From assembly GCA_022495995.1 (NCBI GenBank), contig JAFEMH010000079.1, positions 186,001 through 250,000 on the forward strand: a DNA stretch of 64,000 nucleotides, in the 5' to 3' direction. Position 1 is the first letter of the stretch; the number at the start of each line of letters is the position of its first letter. The DNA comes from Adenophora triphylla var. japonica (taxonomy: Eukaryota > Streptophyta > Magnoliopsida > Asterales > Campanulaceae). The notes beneath the pieces were generated by a model that was not told the origin of the DNA, ran no database searches, and saw only the letters and a program-made list of their open reading frames with translations. Shown piece after piece: positions 49,771 to 61,198 of this stretch. A program made the translations under genes and the position numbers.

Positions 49771-50822
49771 ATGTCAAAGTGGCCTTGGCCCAATGGTATG
49801 TTGGTGGCCTCCCGAAGGGGAGGTCACCGGTTCGATTCCCCTTGAGGGGAGTTTATGTGGTTTAATTTCTACCTTGGTTCAGGGTCCTTTGGAGCCTCCC
49901 GGGGCACATCCGTGCAGTTAAGGAAGCAGCATTGCTGGGCTTGTATACTCAGTGTGGGGAGTTCGAATCTTGGCAGGAGCAGCTGGAGCAGCCAATTGGT
50001 GTTGTAAGAGTGATGTAATTGCCTCGGCGGGGAGCTTGGTGGAGCAACGATTGGTGATGTAAGAGTGATGTAAATGCCTTGTAGGAGGGCTCCCTTGGGG
50101 CTTTGGAGTATAAGGGGTACTGCCACCCTGGCTGCATACAGGGGCGGATTTACTATAGTGCCAAGTGTTGCCTAGGCAACACCAAAAAAAAAAAAAAAAA
50201 AATTCTTTTTGCATAAAATAAACTGTATTGGATATATATTAAATTGTTACATAGAAGCACATGTCTAAGTTAGCCAAACTGGTTAAGATATTGAGAAAGA
50301 ACCTAAAGGTTTTGGGTTCGAATCCCATGAAATGCTGTTGATTTTTTTATTTTTACTATGAAAAATCTCTTTCTTTTTTCTCAAAACACTTCCTATTTCT
50401 CAAAAAACCCACTAGAACCCTTCTTTTTTTCGCCAAACACCCCCCTAATACTGTTTTCTCTCATTTTCCTCGTTATTTGAAAAAAAAAACAACTATTTTT
50501 ATTTCTAAAAACCCACTACAATTACATTTGTTTTATCTCTTGAATGGTACAATTTAAATCATGTTTTTATCTTTTAATTGGTACATATTGAAGCATATTA
50601 TATTTATTTATGTAAACATATTGAATCTTAGTATTACGCTAATTTTTTTCTTCCTAAAAGAAATAGGCAACATCAAATATTTTGGTGTAGATCCGCCACT
50701 GGCTGCATAGGACACATCCCGTGATTTACCTCCACCAAAGATCTTGTGGGCCGATACTTGGTGGTCAGGATTAGTCCGTGGCTGAGGCTCGGGTATAAAA
50801 AAAAAAAAAAAAAAAAAAAAGA
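49771..50822 (+). mobile_element. tRNA-derived SINE-like unit, interrupted by a hAT
   Basis: TTGGCCCAATGGTA (A-box-like, about 49785-49798) and GGTTCGATTCC (B box, 49829-49839) form an internal Pol III promoter. A second B-box-like gttcgaatctt lies at 49964-49974. A ~55-bp block (gcagc...attggtg.tgtaagagtgatgtaa.tgcct) is repeated at 49990-50030 and 50043-50080. The unit ends at a ~22-base A run (50799-50820). The hAT at 50139-50701 splits it. Clear target duplications were not found, so the exact start is uncertain. Confidence 0.5.
50139..50701. mobile_element. hAT-type element inserted in the SINE-like unit
   Basis: Ends CAGGGGCGGATTTA and, inverted, CAGTGGCGGATCTA are flanked by GCTGCATA on both sides (50131-50138 and 50702-50709), a perfect 8-bp duplication. 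It has a tRNA-like stretch inside: A box near 50271-50285 (TAGCCAAACTGGTTAAG) and B box GGTTCGAATCC at 50315-50325. There is no transposase. Confidence 0.87.
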
Positions 50823-51012
50823 ATGAAGCTTGCAAAGGAAAACGATGGAGATGAATTAGGGCCAGATTAAGTTTTATTTTGGTTATGTTATTACTTTTTA
50901 TTTTATTAAAATCAGAAGACTATAAAGTCGTTTATTGAGCATTAGCTTTTTATTTTTTTAAAGTAGGCTTGATTATTTTGGTTGCCATATTTTTAGTACG
51001 GAGAATTGAAGA
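50823..51012. other. Short AT-rich spacer
   Basis: No feature is seen between the SINE-like unit and the copia element. Confidence 0.6.
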
Positions 51013-51201
51013 TAAAAGATAATAATTTCCTTGATTTATTTCAATATTTACAAAGTACATATATAGAGTCCAAGACTCCCATAATTCTAGCTAATTATCC
51101 TATAATCTAGGTAACTAAATAACAACTTCTATGGAAAGGATAATTACATATATCTACAGAATATTAACAAAATATTATCACATCTTCCTAATATTCTAAC
51201 A
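51013..51201 (-). repeat. Copia 3' LTR
   Basis: 189-bp LTR at the 3' side of the element; the pol stop codon overlaps its first bases (51196-51201). Confidence 0.93.
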
Positions 51202-54200
51202 CACCCCCTCAGTCTTAGCGGGAGGAAGACGGACGTTGAGACTGTCTCGAAAATCATTAAATAGTATCAAAGGAAGACCCTTTGTAAAAATGTCAGCTAT
51301 CTGATGTCGAGAGGGTACATGTAAAACACGCACCTCCCCTCGTGCCACCTTTTCCCGAACGAAATGTATATCCAATTCAACATGTTTTGTGCGTTGGTGC
51401 TGAACGGGATTGCCGGAGAGGTAGATAGCACTAATATTATCACAATACACAAGAGTGGCCTTGTGAATTGGACAATGTAACTCAAGAAGAAGATTTCTCA
51501 ACCAACACGACTCGGAGACAACATTAGCCACACCCCGATACTCAGCTTCGGCGCTAGACCTAGAAACCGTTGGTTGTCGTTTGGCTGCCCATGACACCAG
51601 ATTCTCTCCCAAGAAAACACAATACCCAGACGTGGATCTCCGTGTGTCCGGACAACCTGCCCAATCCGCATCCGTATAGGATGTCAAGGTAGTGGTAGAT
51701 GAAGGGTATAACGAGAGCCCATAATCAAGTGTACCACTCACATACCTAATAATGCGCTTTAACGCATTCATATGGATGTCCCGAGGATCATGCATGTAGA
51801 GGCAGATTTGCTGAACCGCGTAGGTGATATCTGGTCTCGTAAATGTCAAATACTGAAGAGCCCCTGCAAGGCTTCTATAGAGAAATGGATCGGAAAAAGA
51901 AGGACTGGACTGTCCGCTCACTTTCTGCTTGGTGTCCACCGGAGTGAGGGATGGTTTACATGATGCCATACCAGCCCGAGCCACTATGTCCGAAGCATAA
52001 GATTGTTGTGACAAGAATAAAGATCCCGGCTTTCGACTCACAGCAATGCCCAAGAAATAACTGAGAGGGCCTAAGTCTTTCATGGCAAATTCCGACCCAA
52101 GCTTAGACATGATCGAGCAACGAAGAGCCTCTGAAGAGGTGGTCAATATGATATCATCCACATAGAGTAACAAGTAAGCCATATCTGTACCATTCTTTAA
52201 AATAAATAAAGAATGATCGGATTGGCTATGTACAAAGCCAATAGAAGAGACATAGTCTGCAAATCGCTTGTACCATGCCCGAGGGGCTTGTTTAAGCCCA
52301 TACAATGACTTCCGAAGTAAGCACACATGGTCAGGAAACTGTTTGTCACAAAACCCCACCGGCTGATGCATGTATACAGTCTCATGTAGATTGCCATGAA
52401 GAAAGGCATTTTTGACATCCAACTGATGAATAGGCCAATTCTTAGAAAGGGACAAGGTGAGTACCGTTCTAATTGTGGCCGGTTTGACCACTGGACTGAA
52501 TGTTTCCCCACAATCAACTCCCACTTGTTGGGTTTTTCCATCCCCAACTAACCGAGCTTTGTGTCGCTCAAAAGACCCGTCTGACCTGTGCTTATGAGAA
52601 AAAATCCACATCGAACGAATGACATTAATATCATGGGGACGAGGTACAAGATCCCACGTCCTATTAGCAATAAGAGCATCAAACTCATCGGTCATAGCCA
52701 ATTTCCAATTAATATCATTAAGGGCAGAAATAGGGTCACGAGGAAGAGGAGATTTAGAGATGGTATTATTTAAATTAAAGTGAGATTTAGGTTTAAAAAT
52801 ACCATGTTGACTCCGAGTGACCGGCCCTTTTGATTGATTAGGAACAGATTGGGACGGAGAAGAAGACACATGCACTATAGGATCAGAACTGTGGGCAGAC
52901 GGCCCAGCCATAGGTCCAACAGGCGCCGAAACATCAGTCAGAGGAGGCTGATCTGGGGCGGCAAAGGGGGAGGTTGGGCCTGCTGTCAAAGGGAGGTTGG
53001 GATCAGAAGATGTTTGGACAGGAGAAGTGGGCTGCGAGTGAAAATCCGAACCAGTGGGGTTAGGAACTTGACCAGCCCATTGCGAAATAGTGTATGAATT
53101 AGGACCATCGTCCAAAAAAGCATAAGACTCAGGAGACGACTTATACATTTTGGCAAACGGGAAATTATTTTCATCAAATATTACATGACGATTAACTATG
53201 ATTTTTCGTGAGGATAAATCATAACACTTATAGCCACGTTGGTTTGACGGATAGCCTAAAAATACACAAGGAGTAGAGCGCGCTTGTAATTTGTTAATTG
53301 TTGTGGAAGAGAATAGATGATAACAAAGACAACCAAAGACGCGCAAGTGAGTATAGGACGGGACTTTATGGTATAACACATGAAGAGGCGTATTATAGTC
53401 AATATTTCTATGGGGTAAAATATTGAGGAGATAAGTGGCCATATCGAGAGCGTGATGCCAAAAAGACGGAGGAAGGGAAGCATGGGTCAAAAGGGTACGA
53501 ATAACATTGTTAATTGTACGAATAGTCCGTTCCGCTTTTCCATTTTGAGGAGAGGTATAAGGACAAGAAAGGCGGAAAGACATCCCATTCTTTTTGCAAA
53601 AATCCCAAAATTGAGAATTGTCAAATTCTTTTCCATTATCACATTGAAAAGTTTTGATATCTCTTTCAAACTGAGTACGAATAAAAGCTTTGAAATTAAG
53701 AAAGATAGAGAATACATCCGATTTTTTTGATAAAGGAAAAGTCCACAAAAAATTCGAAAAATTATCTAATAGCAACACATAATAACGATGGCCCAAAGTA
53801 CTCAAAACAGGAGAAGTCCACAAATCACTATGAATAATGTCAAAAGGACAAAAAGTACTAGAATTCAAAGTAATAAATGGCAATTTAACATGTTTGACCA
53901 AAATGCACGCATGACATACATGAGGCAATTTAGAACTAGAACATGTAATAGCCTTATTTTTCCTAAGAACATCAATAATAGAAATGCCCGGGTGGCCAAG
54001 ACGATCATGCCAAAGAACCGGACTGAAAGCAGCAAAAGCAGAAGGAACCGAGGACTTGATGATGTTGGTGATGGGATAGAGATCTCCTTTACTTTCACAT
54101 CTCATGAGGCGCTTCCCCGTTCGGAAATCCTTCACAGAAAATCCACAAGAGTCAAACTCAATTGTAACGGAATTATCAGTGACAAATTTTCGAACGGAAA

Positions 54201-55511
54201 TTAAATTCTTAACAATTTTAGGAACATGAAGAGTATTTTTAAGAATGAAAGGAGGATGTGGAGGATCTAATTTCCTATGTCCATAACCATTAATTGGAAT
54301 ATAGTGACCATTACCAACAATAATATCATGTTTGGTACTCAAATTGAAATAGGGCACGAGAGTACACGACGAGGATGTCATGTGATTCGTAGCCCCGAGA
54401 TCCATGTACCAAGTAGGATCCTGAGGTGTCATACCCATAGTATGCATAGCACCGTCAATATCTCGTAGGGAGAGTTGTGACCGAGCCGCATAAGCCTGGG
54501 TGGACGAGGTCCAAGTAGACTGGAGGATTGGCTGGGTGCCTGAGAGGTGTTGGGCCTGTACCAAGGTGCAACTGCCCGGCCGATGGATATGGACAGGTGG
54601 AGAAGCCACGGCCGCACCCATCCGCCGCCGTCCCCTAGCGGCCCATTGTGGCATAGGTTGACCCAAGAAAGGGGCCTGCGCAGGAGCAGCAGTCCGCCCA
54701 CCTCCAGCTGGTTGTCCGCCTCCCTTGCTGCCACCACCCTTCTTGTTCCCCCCTTTTCCTCCACCTTTCTTCTGGCTACCAGTTGCTGTAGACGGCACAA
54801 ATGTCCTAGGAACAGGTACCATTGGAACTGCAGCCTCTCGAGCCATCATAGCCGCCCCGATTGAGGCCTTCTTCGCTAACCCAGCCTCTTCTAATGTAAC
54901 CATTGAGCGAGCCTGATGGAATTGAGGAAGAGGATCACTTTGTCGGATTAGAGTAGCCACCCCGTTGTACGCTTCAGTGAGCCCCGCCACCATCTGCAAT
55001 ACAAGACGATCATTCGACACAGGTGCCCCAACGTTTTTGAGTTGATCTGCCAATTGCTTCAACTGTTGACAATAGGTGGAGGCGGAGGTGAAATCAGCCA
55101 TGACTGTGTGGGAGAAGTCCTGCTCAAGAGCGACGGCACGAGAGTTCTTGTTGTCCTGAAAGATGTCTCGAAGACGTTCCCACGCATATTGGGCCGCATA
55201 ACTGGTTCCAAGATTGTATTGAGAAGATCTCGTGGAAATAGTGGAATAGATCCACCCCAAGACTTGTGCATCTAACGTATCCCACAGGTCTTTCTCGTCA
55301 TCTGTCGCCGGTGCCTTAGCTTTCTTGGACGGAATAATATGATCCAATACCCGGAGTCGACCGAGTATGAATCTTAAACAATTCAAATTCACGTTCCATA
55401 TTGCACGTTTTCCAAATCAAGGGTGATTGCGATGTTGTTCTTGATGTTAGACACCGCAAACGCCGGATGATAGGAAAACTTAGAAGAAGAAAAAGAAGAA
55501 GAAGGCGCCAT
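51196..55511 (-). CDS. Copia gag-pol polyprotein, frameshifted near the gag start
   Basis: Gag begins at an ATG (55511, [11 protein letters not shown]...) and runs to [10 protein letters not shown], where a stop appears (about 55389). The next ~40 bases read on in a second frame and the rest continues in a third; from 55392 to 51196 that frame is open for about 1,398 codons. Two compensating indels near 55340-55390 therefore break gag. Downstream order is copia-type: gag, protease ([10 protein letters not shown]), integrase ([13 protein letters not shown], then [27 protein letters not shown]), reverse transcriptase ([18 protein letters not shown]) and RNase H ([39 protein letters not shown]). 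The protease site reads DLGA instead of D(S/T)GA. There is no CCHC zinc knuckle; a Gly/Lys-rich stretch stands in its place. Confidence 0.93.
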
Positions 55512-55610
55512 GGAACCAAGCACAAGACAGGCAGACGGAAAATCAGAAAGAAATAATAAGAACGGTAAACCAAGAGTTGGAGGCGCAGCGGAAGAAGGAT
55601 TTGCCCTGGT

Positions 55611-55622
55611 CTCTTGATACCA
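55611..55622 (-). promoter_or_regulatory. Copia primer-binding site
   Basis: TGGTATCAAGAG, immediately internal to the 5' LTR on the minus strand; the first eight bases match the usual initiator-Met-tRNA site. Confidence 0.85.
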
Positions 55623-55811
55623 TAAAAGATAATAATTTCCTTGATTTATTTCAATATTTACAAAGTACATATATAGAGTCCAAGACTCCCATAATTCTAG
55701 CTAATTATCCTATAATCTAGGTAACTAAATAACAACTTCTATGGAAAGGATAATTACATATATCTACATAATATTAACAAAATATTATCACATCTTCCTA
55801 ATATTCTAACA
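55623..55811 (-). repeat. Copia 5' LTR
   Basis: 189-bp LTR at the 5' side of the element; should carry the promoter and the R-U5 region. Confidence 0.93.
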
Positions 55812-55909
55812 GAAGATCATATTTATGGTAAGTCGTGAACGATCAACAGTGTTGTCTATGCAGAGAAGGAATTGATGTACTATCCAAGTGCACAAGCTCT
55901 AAATATCTA

Positions 55910-56198
55910 ATCTCTCTGTCTCATCTCAGCCCAATGGAGAACAAATTTTTGGACACACAGATTAAGGAAAAGTAAGAGAGATAAAAAGTGGAAGAAAATG
56001 TTGTGAGCATGAAAAATTAAATAGGAGAGAGAATGAGTGGGATGAATAGTGATTTGATTGGTGTTGTGAGTGTAAAGTAAAATAGAAGAGAGAATGAGTG
56101 GAAAAAATAGTAAAAATTCCCTTTCATTTTGGGCAGTCTCCATTGACTGGGACGGACCAAAAAGGAAATAAGTCTCCATTGAACTGGGACGGAGGGAG
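55910..56198. mobile_element. Stowaway-like MITE next to the copia element
   Basis: Degenerate left end tctctctgtctcatctcag and good inverted right end ctgggacggagggag with TA at the right flank; inner gaatgagtgg / aatagtga repeats as in the other copies. Confidence 0.65.
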
Positions 56199-57728
56199 TA
56201 TATATTATAGTAATACTAGCCTAAGCCCGTGTCCAAAATGAAAAAGGACAAAATGAAAAAGGAACAAAAAAGTGAGGGCAAAATGGGGAATTTCCCCCTT
56301 GGAACTGTTCAAAGAACTGTTCATAGGGGGGTTGCATTTATACTATAGATGGATGACTTACTCTAGGGCCACAGACGAGATTTAAACTTAATGTAAGACA
56401 CAAAATTTAAGAGTCATTTTCCCCATTTTTACATTATTAAACGCTAGTAAAATCACTTATTTAAATAAATACCACCATTTAAGTCATTTATTTACAACTC
56501 CAAGTGTAAATCTTATAGCTGAAGTATAATACTAGTTCACATCTTATAATTTAGTTATAAGACAATTATTTTAACAAATAAATCAAAATTTGCAATACTA
56601 GTCACTATTTAATCTAATAATTTAAATATTATAATCTTATAACTAAAGTATATAAAATAATTTTTTCAACAAAAAAAAAATAATCAGAAAATCCAATAAT
56701 AGCCAGAATATAATATGATAGTTTACACATTACAACTCTTATAACTAAAATATACACCTCTTATTAAGATATAAGACAATTTTTCAACCAAAAATTACAA
56801 CTTGCAATCATGTATTCAACCTGAAAATTAAAATAGGAATATACTTACTCTTATAACTCAAGTATAAGACCAATTTGATCAGTATAATTTAGATATAAGA
56901 CAATTTTTTTCAACAACAAATTTTTTTTTAATAATAAGCATGGACACAACTCTGATAGCTCAACTATCAGACCAAAAATAGACAGATAAATAAAAAACTC
57001 TATACATGAACCAAGACCCTGGGTACTTCTGAAACGTGGAGTCCATAAAAAATTAGATGGAAATATCTCAATGGCGAAATGAAGCAGCTTATTCCCTCTT
57101 TATTCTACTGTTCCACTTGCAATCTCTACCCTATAGTCCAAAAAAATGGAATATCATATGAAAACTCTTATAATTTTTTTTATAATAAAAATAATCAAAC
57201 AATATTACCAATATTAAAGACACTAGAGCTGATACCTTTGTGCCTCATAAAAAAAAAAAAAAGAGGAACTCCTTCCGTCCCATCCAAAAAAGTAGAAAGA
57301 TGATATTGGACGAAAATTAAGGAGAGTAAATAATGGAGTAAGTGTTGTTAGTATGAAAATTGAGGAAATGAATCTGACATGAATTTCAATATAAAGCAAC
57401 CCAAGAACAGGAATGTTTTACTCCAATAGCACCAAAAATGTCAGCATTGACAATAAACTAGGACAGAAAAACTTGGGACTAATCAGTCCACAAACTGCCT
57501 ATACAAATTAACAAGAAGCAAAACTCAAAATTAGTCCGGTCATCTGACAAAAGTCTGTCAGAATAGCAAGCCGCGAAGTAAAATTTCCTACGTGATTACC
57601 CATAACAAAAGATGAATTTTCTTTACTCAACTTGATATGATTTGCTCTCAAAAAATTGTTGATAGGTCTGAAAAGTACTTTCGGATTCTGATGTTGCGAG
57701 TTCTCTTCAGTTTGAGGGGTGTCAGGCT
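56199..57728. other. AT-rich intergenic DNA with ataagacaatttt repeats
   Basis: No gene is seen. Motifs like tataagacaattttttcaac recur about five times between 56560 and 56910, a degenerate dispersed repeat. A truncated MITE end (ctccttccgtccc) is at 57269. The 57400-57728 part is the probable 3' UTR of the TRAF-type gene. Confidence 0.5.
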
Positions 57729-59466
57729 CTATTCATTATCTGAACTGGATGGTGATTCCTTCGACCCTTCTTCTTTGCTGGGTGATTCCTTAAATGCTTC
57801 CTTTTTGTCCGGTGATTCTGGACTCGGAGGACGAGATTCCTTAGACTTTTCGGGTGATTCTGGACTGGGTGGTCGTGATGGTGACTCCAAAGACTCTTCC
57901 TTTTCACCGGATGGTTGACTTTTTGCAGTTGACTCTATAGACTCTTCCTTTGTAGCAAGTCCTTCTATGTCCGCTTCACTTTTAGCATCATCTTTTGTAA
58001 TGGTGGATTCCATTTCAACGTGCTTTGCCTTAGACTCCATGGGATCTTCCGTTTTGTGCTCTTCTCCATCGGAGGATGAATCTGAAGCAGCCTCGATTTT
58101 GGCAGATGAGTCCAAGGATCCTTCTGTTTTGGTATCACTATCTTTCACTTCGTCCGTCTTCTCTTTCTTATCATTAGATGACTCCAAAAATCCTTCTGCT
58201 TTGGGTTCCACCTCCGAGCTAACATTCATTTCAGTAGACTCATTGTTTTTCGTGGGTGATTCTGTGCTCTCTTTGTTGCCTTTAGGTGATTCTTTCGACT
58301 CTTCTTCCTTTTCCAGCTTCTCCTCAGCCTTAGCAGGTTGGGTGATTTCTATTGGTCCAAGCTTCGCTTCAATATTCTTGACCATATATGTCAAAGATCT
58401 CACATCCCGTGCCCCTGCTAATTTTTGAAGAGACGATTCCTGTCACGAAACAAAGTATGCCCGCATTTAACCAAAACGTTTCTAATAAAAATTAATCACA
58501 AAAGATTGATTTTTTTCAAGTTAATGAGACTAAGAAGGTACGTAGTAAAGTTCCTTCATGACTGACCTTTTCAACTTGATCTGCTCGTTTTTTCAGATCT
58601 TCTTTAGTTACATCTTTGTGAATTGTTTGAAGGATAAAGATCAAGTGAGACGGAAGACTCTCCGAATTATGTTCTTTGACATTGCACCAAGGAATAGTAG
58701 CTTGGCAACCCACGGGATAGAAGGCACAATTGACAAGTTTCATTGGACAAACAGTTATACAATGCCTATCCATATCACGCCTCATAATTTCATCCGGGCA
58801 CTTCTGCTCACACGGGATTATCTTAAAAGGACACACAGAATCATGATTCTCCAAGTGAGCTGCACAAAACCGAGCATTACATCCCTCACTTGTGCAAATC
58901 ATTGTCCTAAAACGACAGTTTGGGATGTGGTCAGAGAGCTGCTGAGCAGTGTTGAACTTCGTATTACAATGATACTCGTTCTTCAAGTCAACATTTCTAA
59001 GAAGCGTTTTGGCTACAGTTTCCCTCCTCCCAATCAACCAAAACCCTTTCATTTCCATTTCTTGAACAAAATCATCGATCCTGTCTTCCCGCCTGTCACT
59101 CAAAAGCCAAGTTGAAACCTTACTGAAAAAGTTCCTTTTCGAGCCTGCAAAGTCATCAATGTGATTGGAAATAATGTCATACGGGTGATTTAGTACTTCC
59201 ACCTCAGGGGATCCATCTAAGTTTACAGTTTCTGCTACAAAAGTTTCGCTTCTCTGAGTTAGGTATCCGACCATTTCTTTTCTAACCTCAACTGCCACGG
59301 ATCCAGGGCTCTTGAAGAGCCCACCGGTTGTGTTATCAACACAAGCTGAGGCTAACCCGGGGAGAAAGGCTTGTGCTATCTTGTGAATGATTTCTGCATC
59401 GTAAAGGTCACAATGATACATGGGGTTTTCTGGGTTCACTTCCATGTAACTATTTGGAGGATCCAT
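57729..59466 (-). CDS. TRAF-type zinc-finger protein with acidic Ser/Glu-rich tail
   Basis: Two coding exons, 59466-58567 and 58439-57729, joined in phase (donor AAG|GTCAGT, acceptor gacag|GAATCG), give 536 aa. The N-terminus (MDPPNSYMEVNPENPMYHCD) and about 160 residues are conserved-looking but without a named domain. Residues ~165-265 hold regularly spaced Cys/His (YHCNTKF, HIPNC, MICTSEGCNARFCAAHLENH, CPFKIIPCEQKCPDEI, CPMKLVNC, VGCQA), a TRAF-type zinc-finger array, probably for protein binding. No RING or MATH domain is seen. A short coiled-coil stretch (LKKRADQVEK ... SLQKLAGARD) spans the exon junction. The last ~200 residues are Ser/Glu/Lys-rich with repeated ESP/ES motifs, likely disordered. 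Plants have related uncharacterised TRAF-like proteins; the function is unknown. Confidence 0.88.
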
Positions 59467-59478
59467 TCTTGAAACTTA

Positions 59479-59663
59479 CCTAAAATAGAAATGTCATTGC
59501 CAAAATTCCAAGAATAATCAAGAATAAAAAACCCGCAATGCTGATGATTTAAATAGGAAAAAAAAAAGTTGAAGCTTTAAGCGAGTGATTGTAATCTAAT
59601 CTAATATTGGTACCTGTGCTAGCTTTGGAATTTAGGGATCCAGAAAGAGGAGTTTCTTTTAAG
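59479..59663 (-). promoter_or_regulatory. Probable 5' UTR splice structure of the TRAF-type gene
   Basis: An acceptor (ctattttag, ending 59480) lies 13 bp before the ATG. Further upstream a 50-bp candidate UTR exon, 59663-59614, has an acceptor tttgatgcag and a donor cacag|GTACCA. These would let the coding exon be joined to a distant leader exon. This is read from splice consensus only. Confidence 0.5.
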
Positions 59664-59974
59664 CTGCATCAAAAATCAAGAAACAAAAGGGGATGTTATG
59701 TTTGTTGAAAAGTATGTGAACAAATACAATCATCAATGTCAGAATTACGTTGCGTATAATGAGCTCTAAGGTAGATAAATGTGAAGATATAATGTTAGAA
59801 CTAACTGGTACTCGAGAAAAGACTGTGGGACTGTGTTAATGAAATCCAGGCCAAATATATACTGTTTCAGAACTTTTTTCCAGTTGTGGATTTGAGTTTT
59901 GGTGACTTTCGAGAATGCTTGGCAAATGTCATCACACTTCACAGAAATTGTGAATCTGCGTCCACAGGCACATG

Positions 59975-60774
59975 ATCTCAATAACCAAGATATGTGTGAT
60001 AAACAACCTAGGACAAATTCATGTAACCAACTCCTAGAACAAATTAAAGACTAAATCTTGTCCCAACAATCTCTACGCAATCTTAAGGAGCAAACATTTT
60101 AAACACCCATAAGGCATAGCATTACAAAAAGGGCATTCATTCCAAAAAAATCAAATAAAAATCTTACATGGATATAGAATGAGAAAATGGAAACTGGCTT
60201 GAAACAAATTCAAGCATCAATACAAAAAGCTTTGATCTGAGATCATCCATAAAGAATAACAAACCCCATTTCCCACAAAGCAAACTCTCACGAATTAAAA
60301 AGAACAAACACCCATTTGCCACAACCCCTTAACAACAAAATTACACACACAAAATATTTTTTTTAAGATAATGGAAAAAGAAAATGGGAGAGAGAGAGAG
60401 AGAGTAATGTTTACCCAAACTGAGAGAGATTTTCTTGGATTGGGACTGGTCCAAAGATGCTTGAAATAAGGGAGAGAGACCAGGGAGGGGGGCAAGAAAA
60501 CTGAAAAATAGAGCCCAAAAGAGAGAAAAATGGGAAATGGGGAAATGTATAGGCTGTGAAAGGAGAGAGAGTGAGCGGAGAATGTGGTTTGATTTAGAGA
60601 GAGAGAGAGAGAGAAAGAGATTTTCGATTGAATTTATAGCCCAGGCTGTGTCCTTTCCAGTACACTTCTTAATTTAGTCTGCCATTAATATACACAGAGG
60701 TGGGAATGAGAGAGGGAAAGAGAGATCCCAACCACGTGTTAACTAGAGTAGTAATGAATAGCAAGGAAGTTTCG
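59975..60774 (-). repeat. Duplicated promoter block, copy 2 (upstream of the TRAF-type gene)
   Basis: This 800-bp block is a near-identical, same-orientation copy of 16071-16887. It keeps the TATA box CTATAAATTC (60639-60630), the CT-rich leader and the leader-exon donor, now TTTGG|GTAAAC with the exon end at 60415. An extra short insertion (ctcacgaattaaa, ~60287-60299) and a shorter A run separate it from the first copy. It starts about 500 bp upstream of the TRAF-type ATG and points towards it. Confidence 0.88.
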
Positions 60775-61198
60775 ATCATCATCACCGACGGACAAATAAA
60801 CATTGCACACAACAAATACACATCCATAAAAAAGGTGTGTGGAATCAAATATGCAAATGGGTAGCTAGAACAAAACCCAATATAGACTTTGATCCACAGA
60901 TTCTGCAAAAATTACAAACTCCATATTTGTGGGTGTTTCTCACACGCAAAAACACAAACACTTGGAAGGCATGAAATGCTGAAAAGAAAAATTTAGTGAG
61001 AAATAGTACCTTAATTTCTCAGAAAAAAAAACATAGAAATGCTTCTGATCTAATCCTTGAAGCAGCTATGGAGGCGGAGGCCCATCCCATTTGTATCTAA
61101 CTGATTTAACCGTTTCTCCCGGGAAAGGGGGGCGTGGTTATTCTGAGCGCACTTATTTCGCAGCGCGGAAAATGAATAGCTAGCCCTCTGTATGCGGA
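60775..61198 (-). promoter_or_regulatory. Possible original leader exon and promoter of the TRAF-type gene
   Basis: A candidate donor on the minus strand (AATTAAG|GTACTATTTC, about 61012) ends a region at 61013-61100 that contains cctccgcctccatagctgctt. It could be the gene's own first exon, with the duplicated block then lying in its first intron. Evidence is only consensus and position. Confidence 0.3.

Larger units (their letters stand above)
51013..55811 (-). mobile_element. Young Ty1/copia retrotransposon
   Basis: The 4,799-bp element has two 189-bp LTRs (51013-51201 and 55623-55811) that differ at one position I could find (near 51158/55768). Both flanks are GAAGA (51008-51012, 55812-55816), a perfect 5-bp duplication. 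In minus orientation the LTR starts TGTTAGAATATTAGG. The primer site TGGTATCAAGAG (55622-55611) follows the 5' LTR directly, and the purine tract ctgagggggtg precedes the 3' LTR. One near-complete gag-pol region lies between. LTR identity indicates very recent insertion. Confidence 0.96.

Noticed and set aside
49785..49839. Functional tRNA gene
   Set aside because: A and B boxes are present, but a cloverleaf cannot be completed and the unit ends in an A tail, so it fits a SINE.
53865..54098. Overlapping frames within 51196-55392 on either strand
   Set aside because: They are shadows of the copia pol reading frame, which alone carries conserved motifs.
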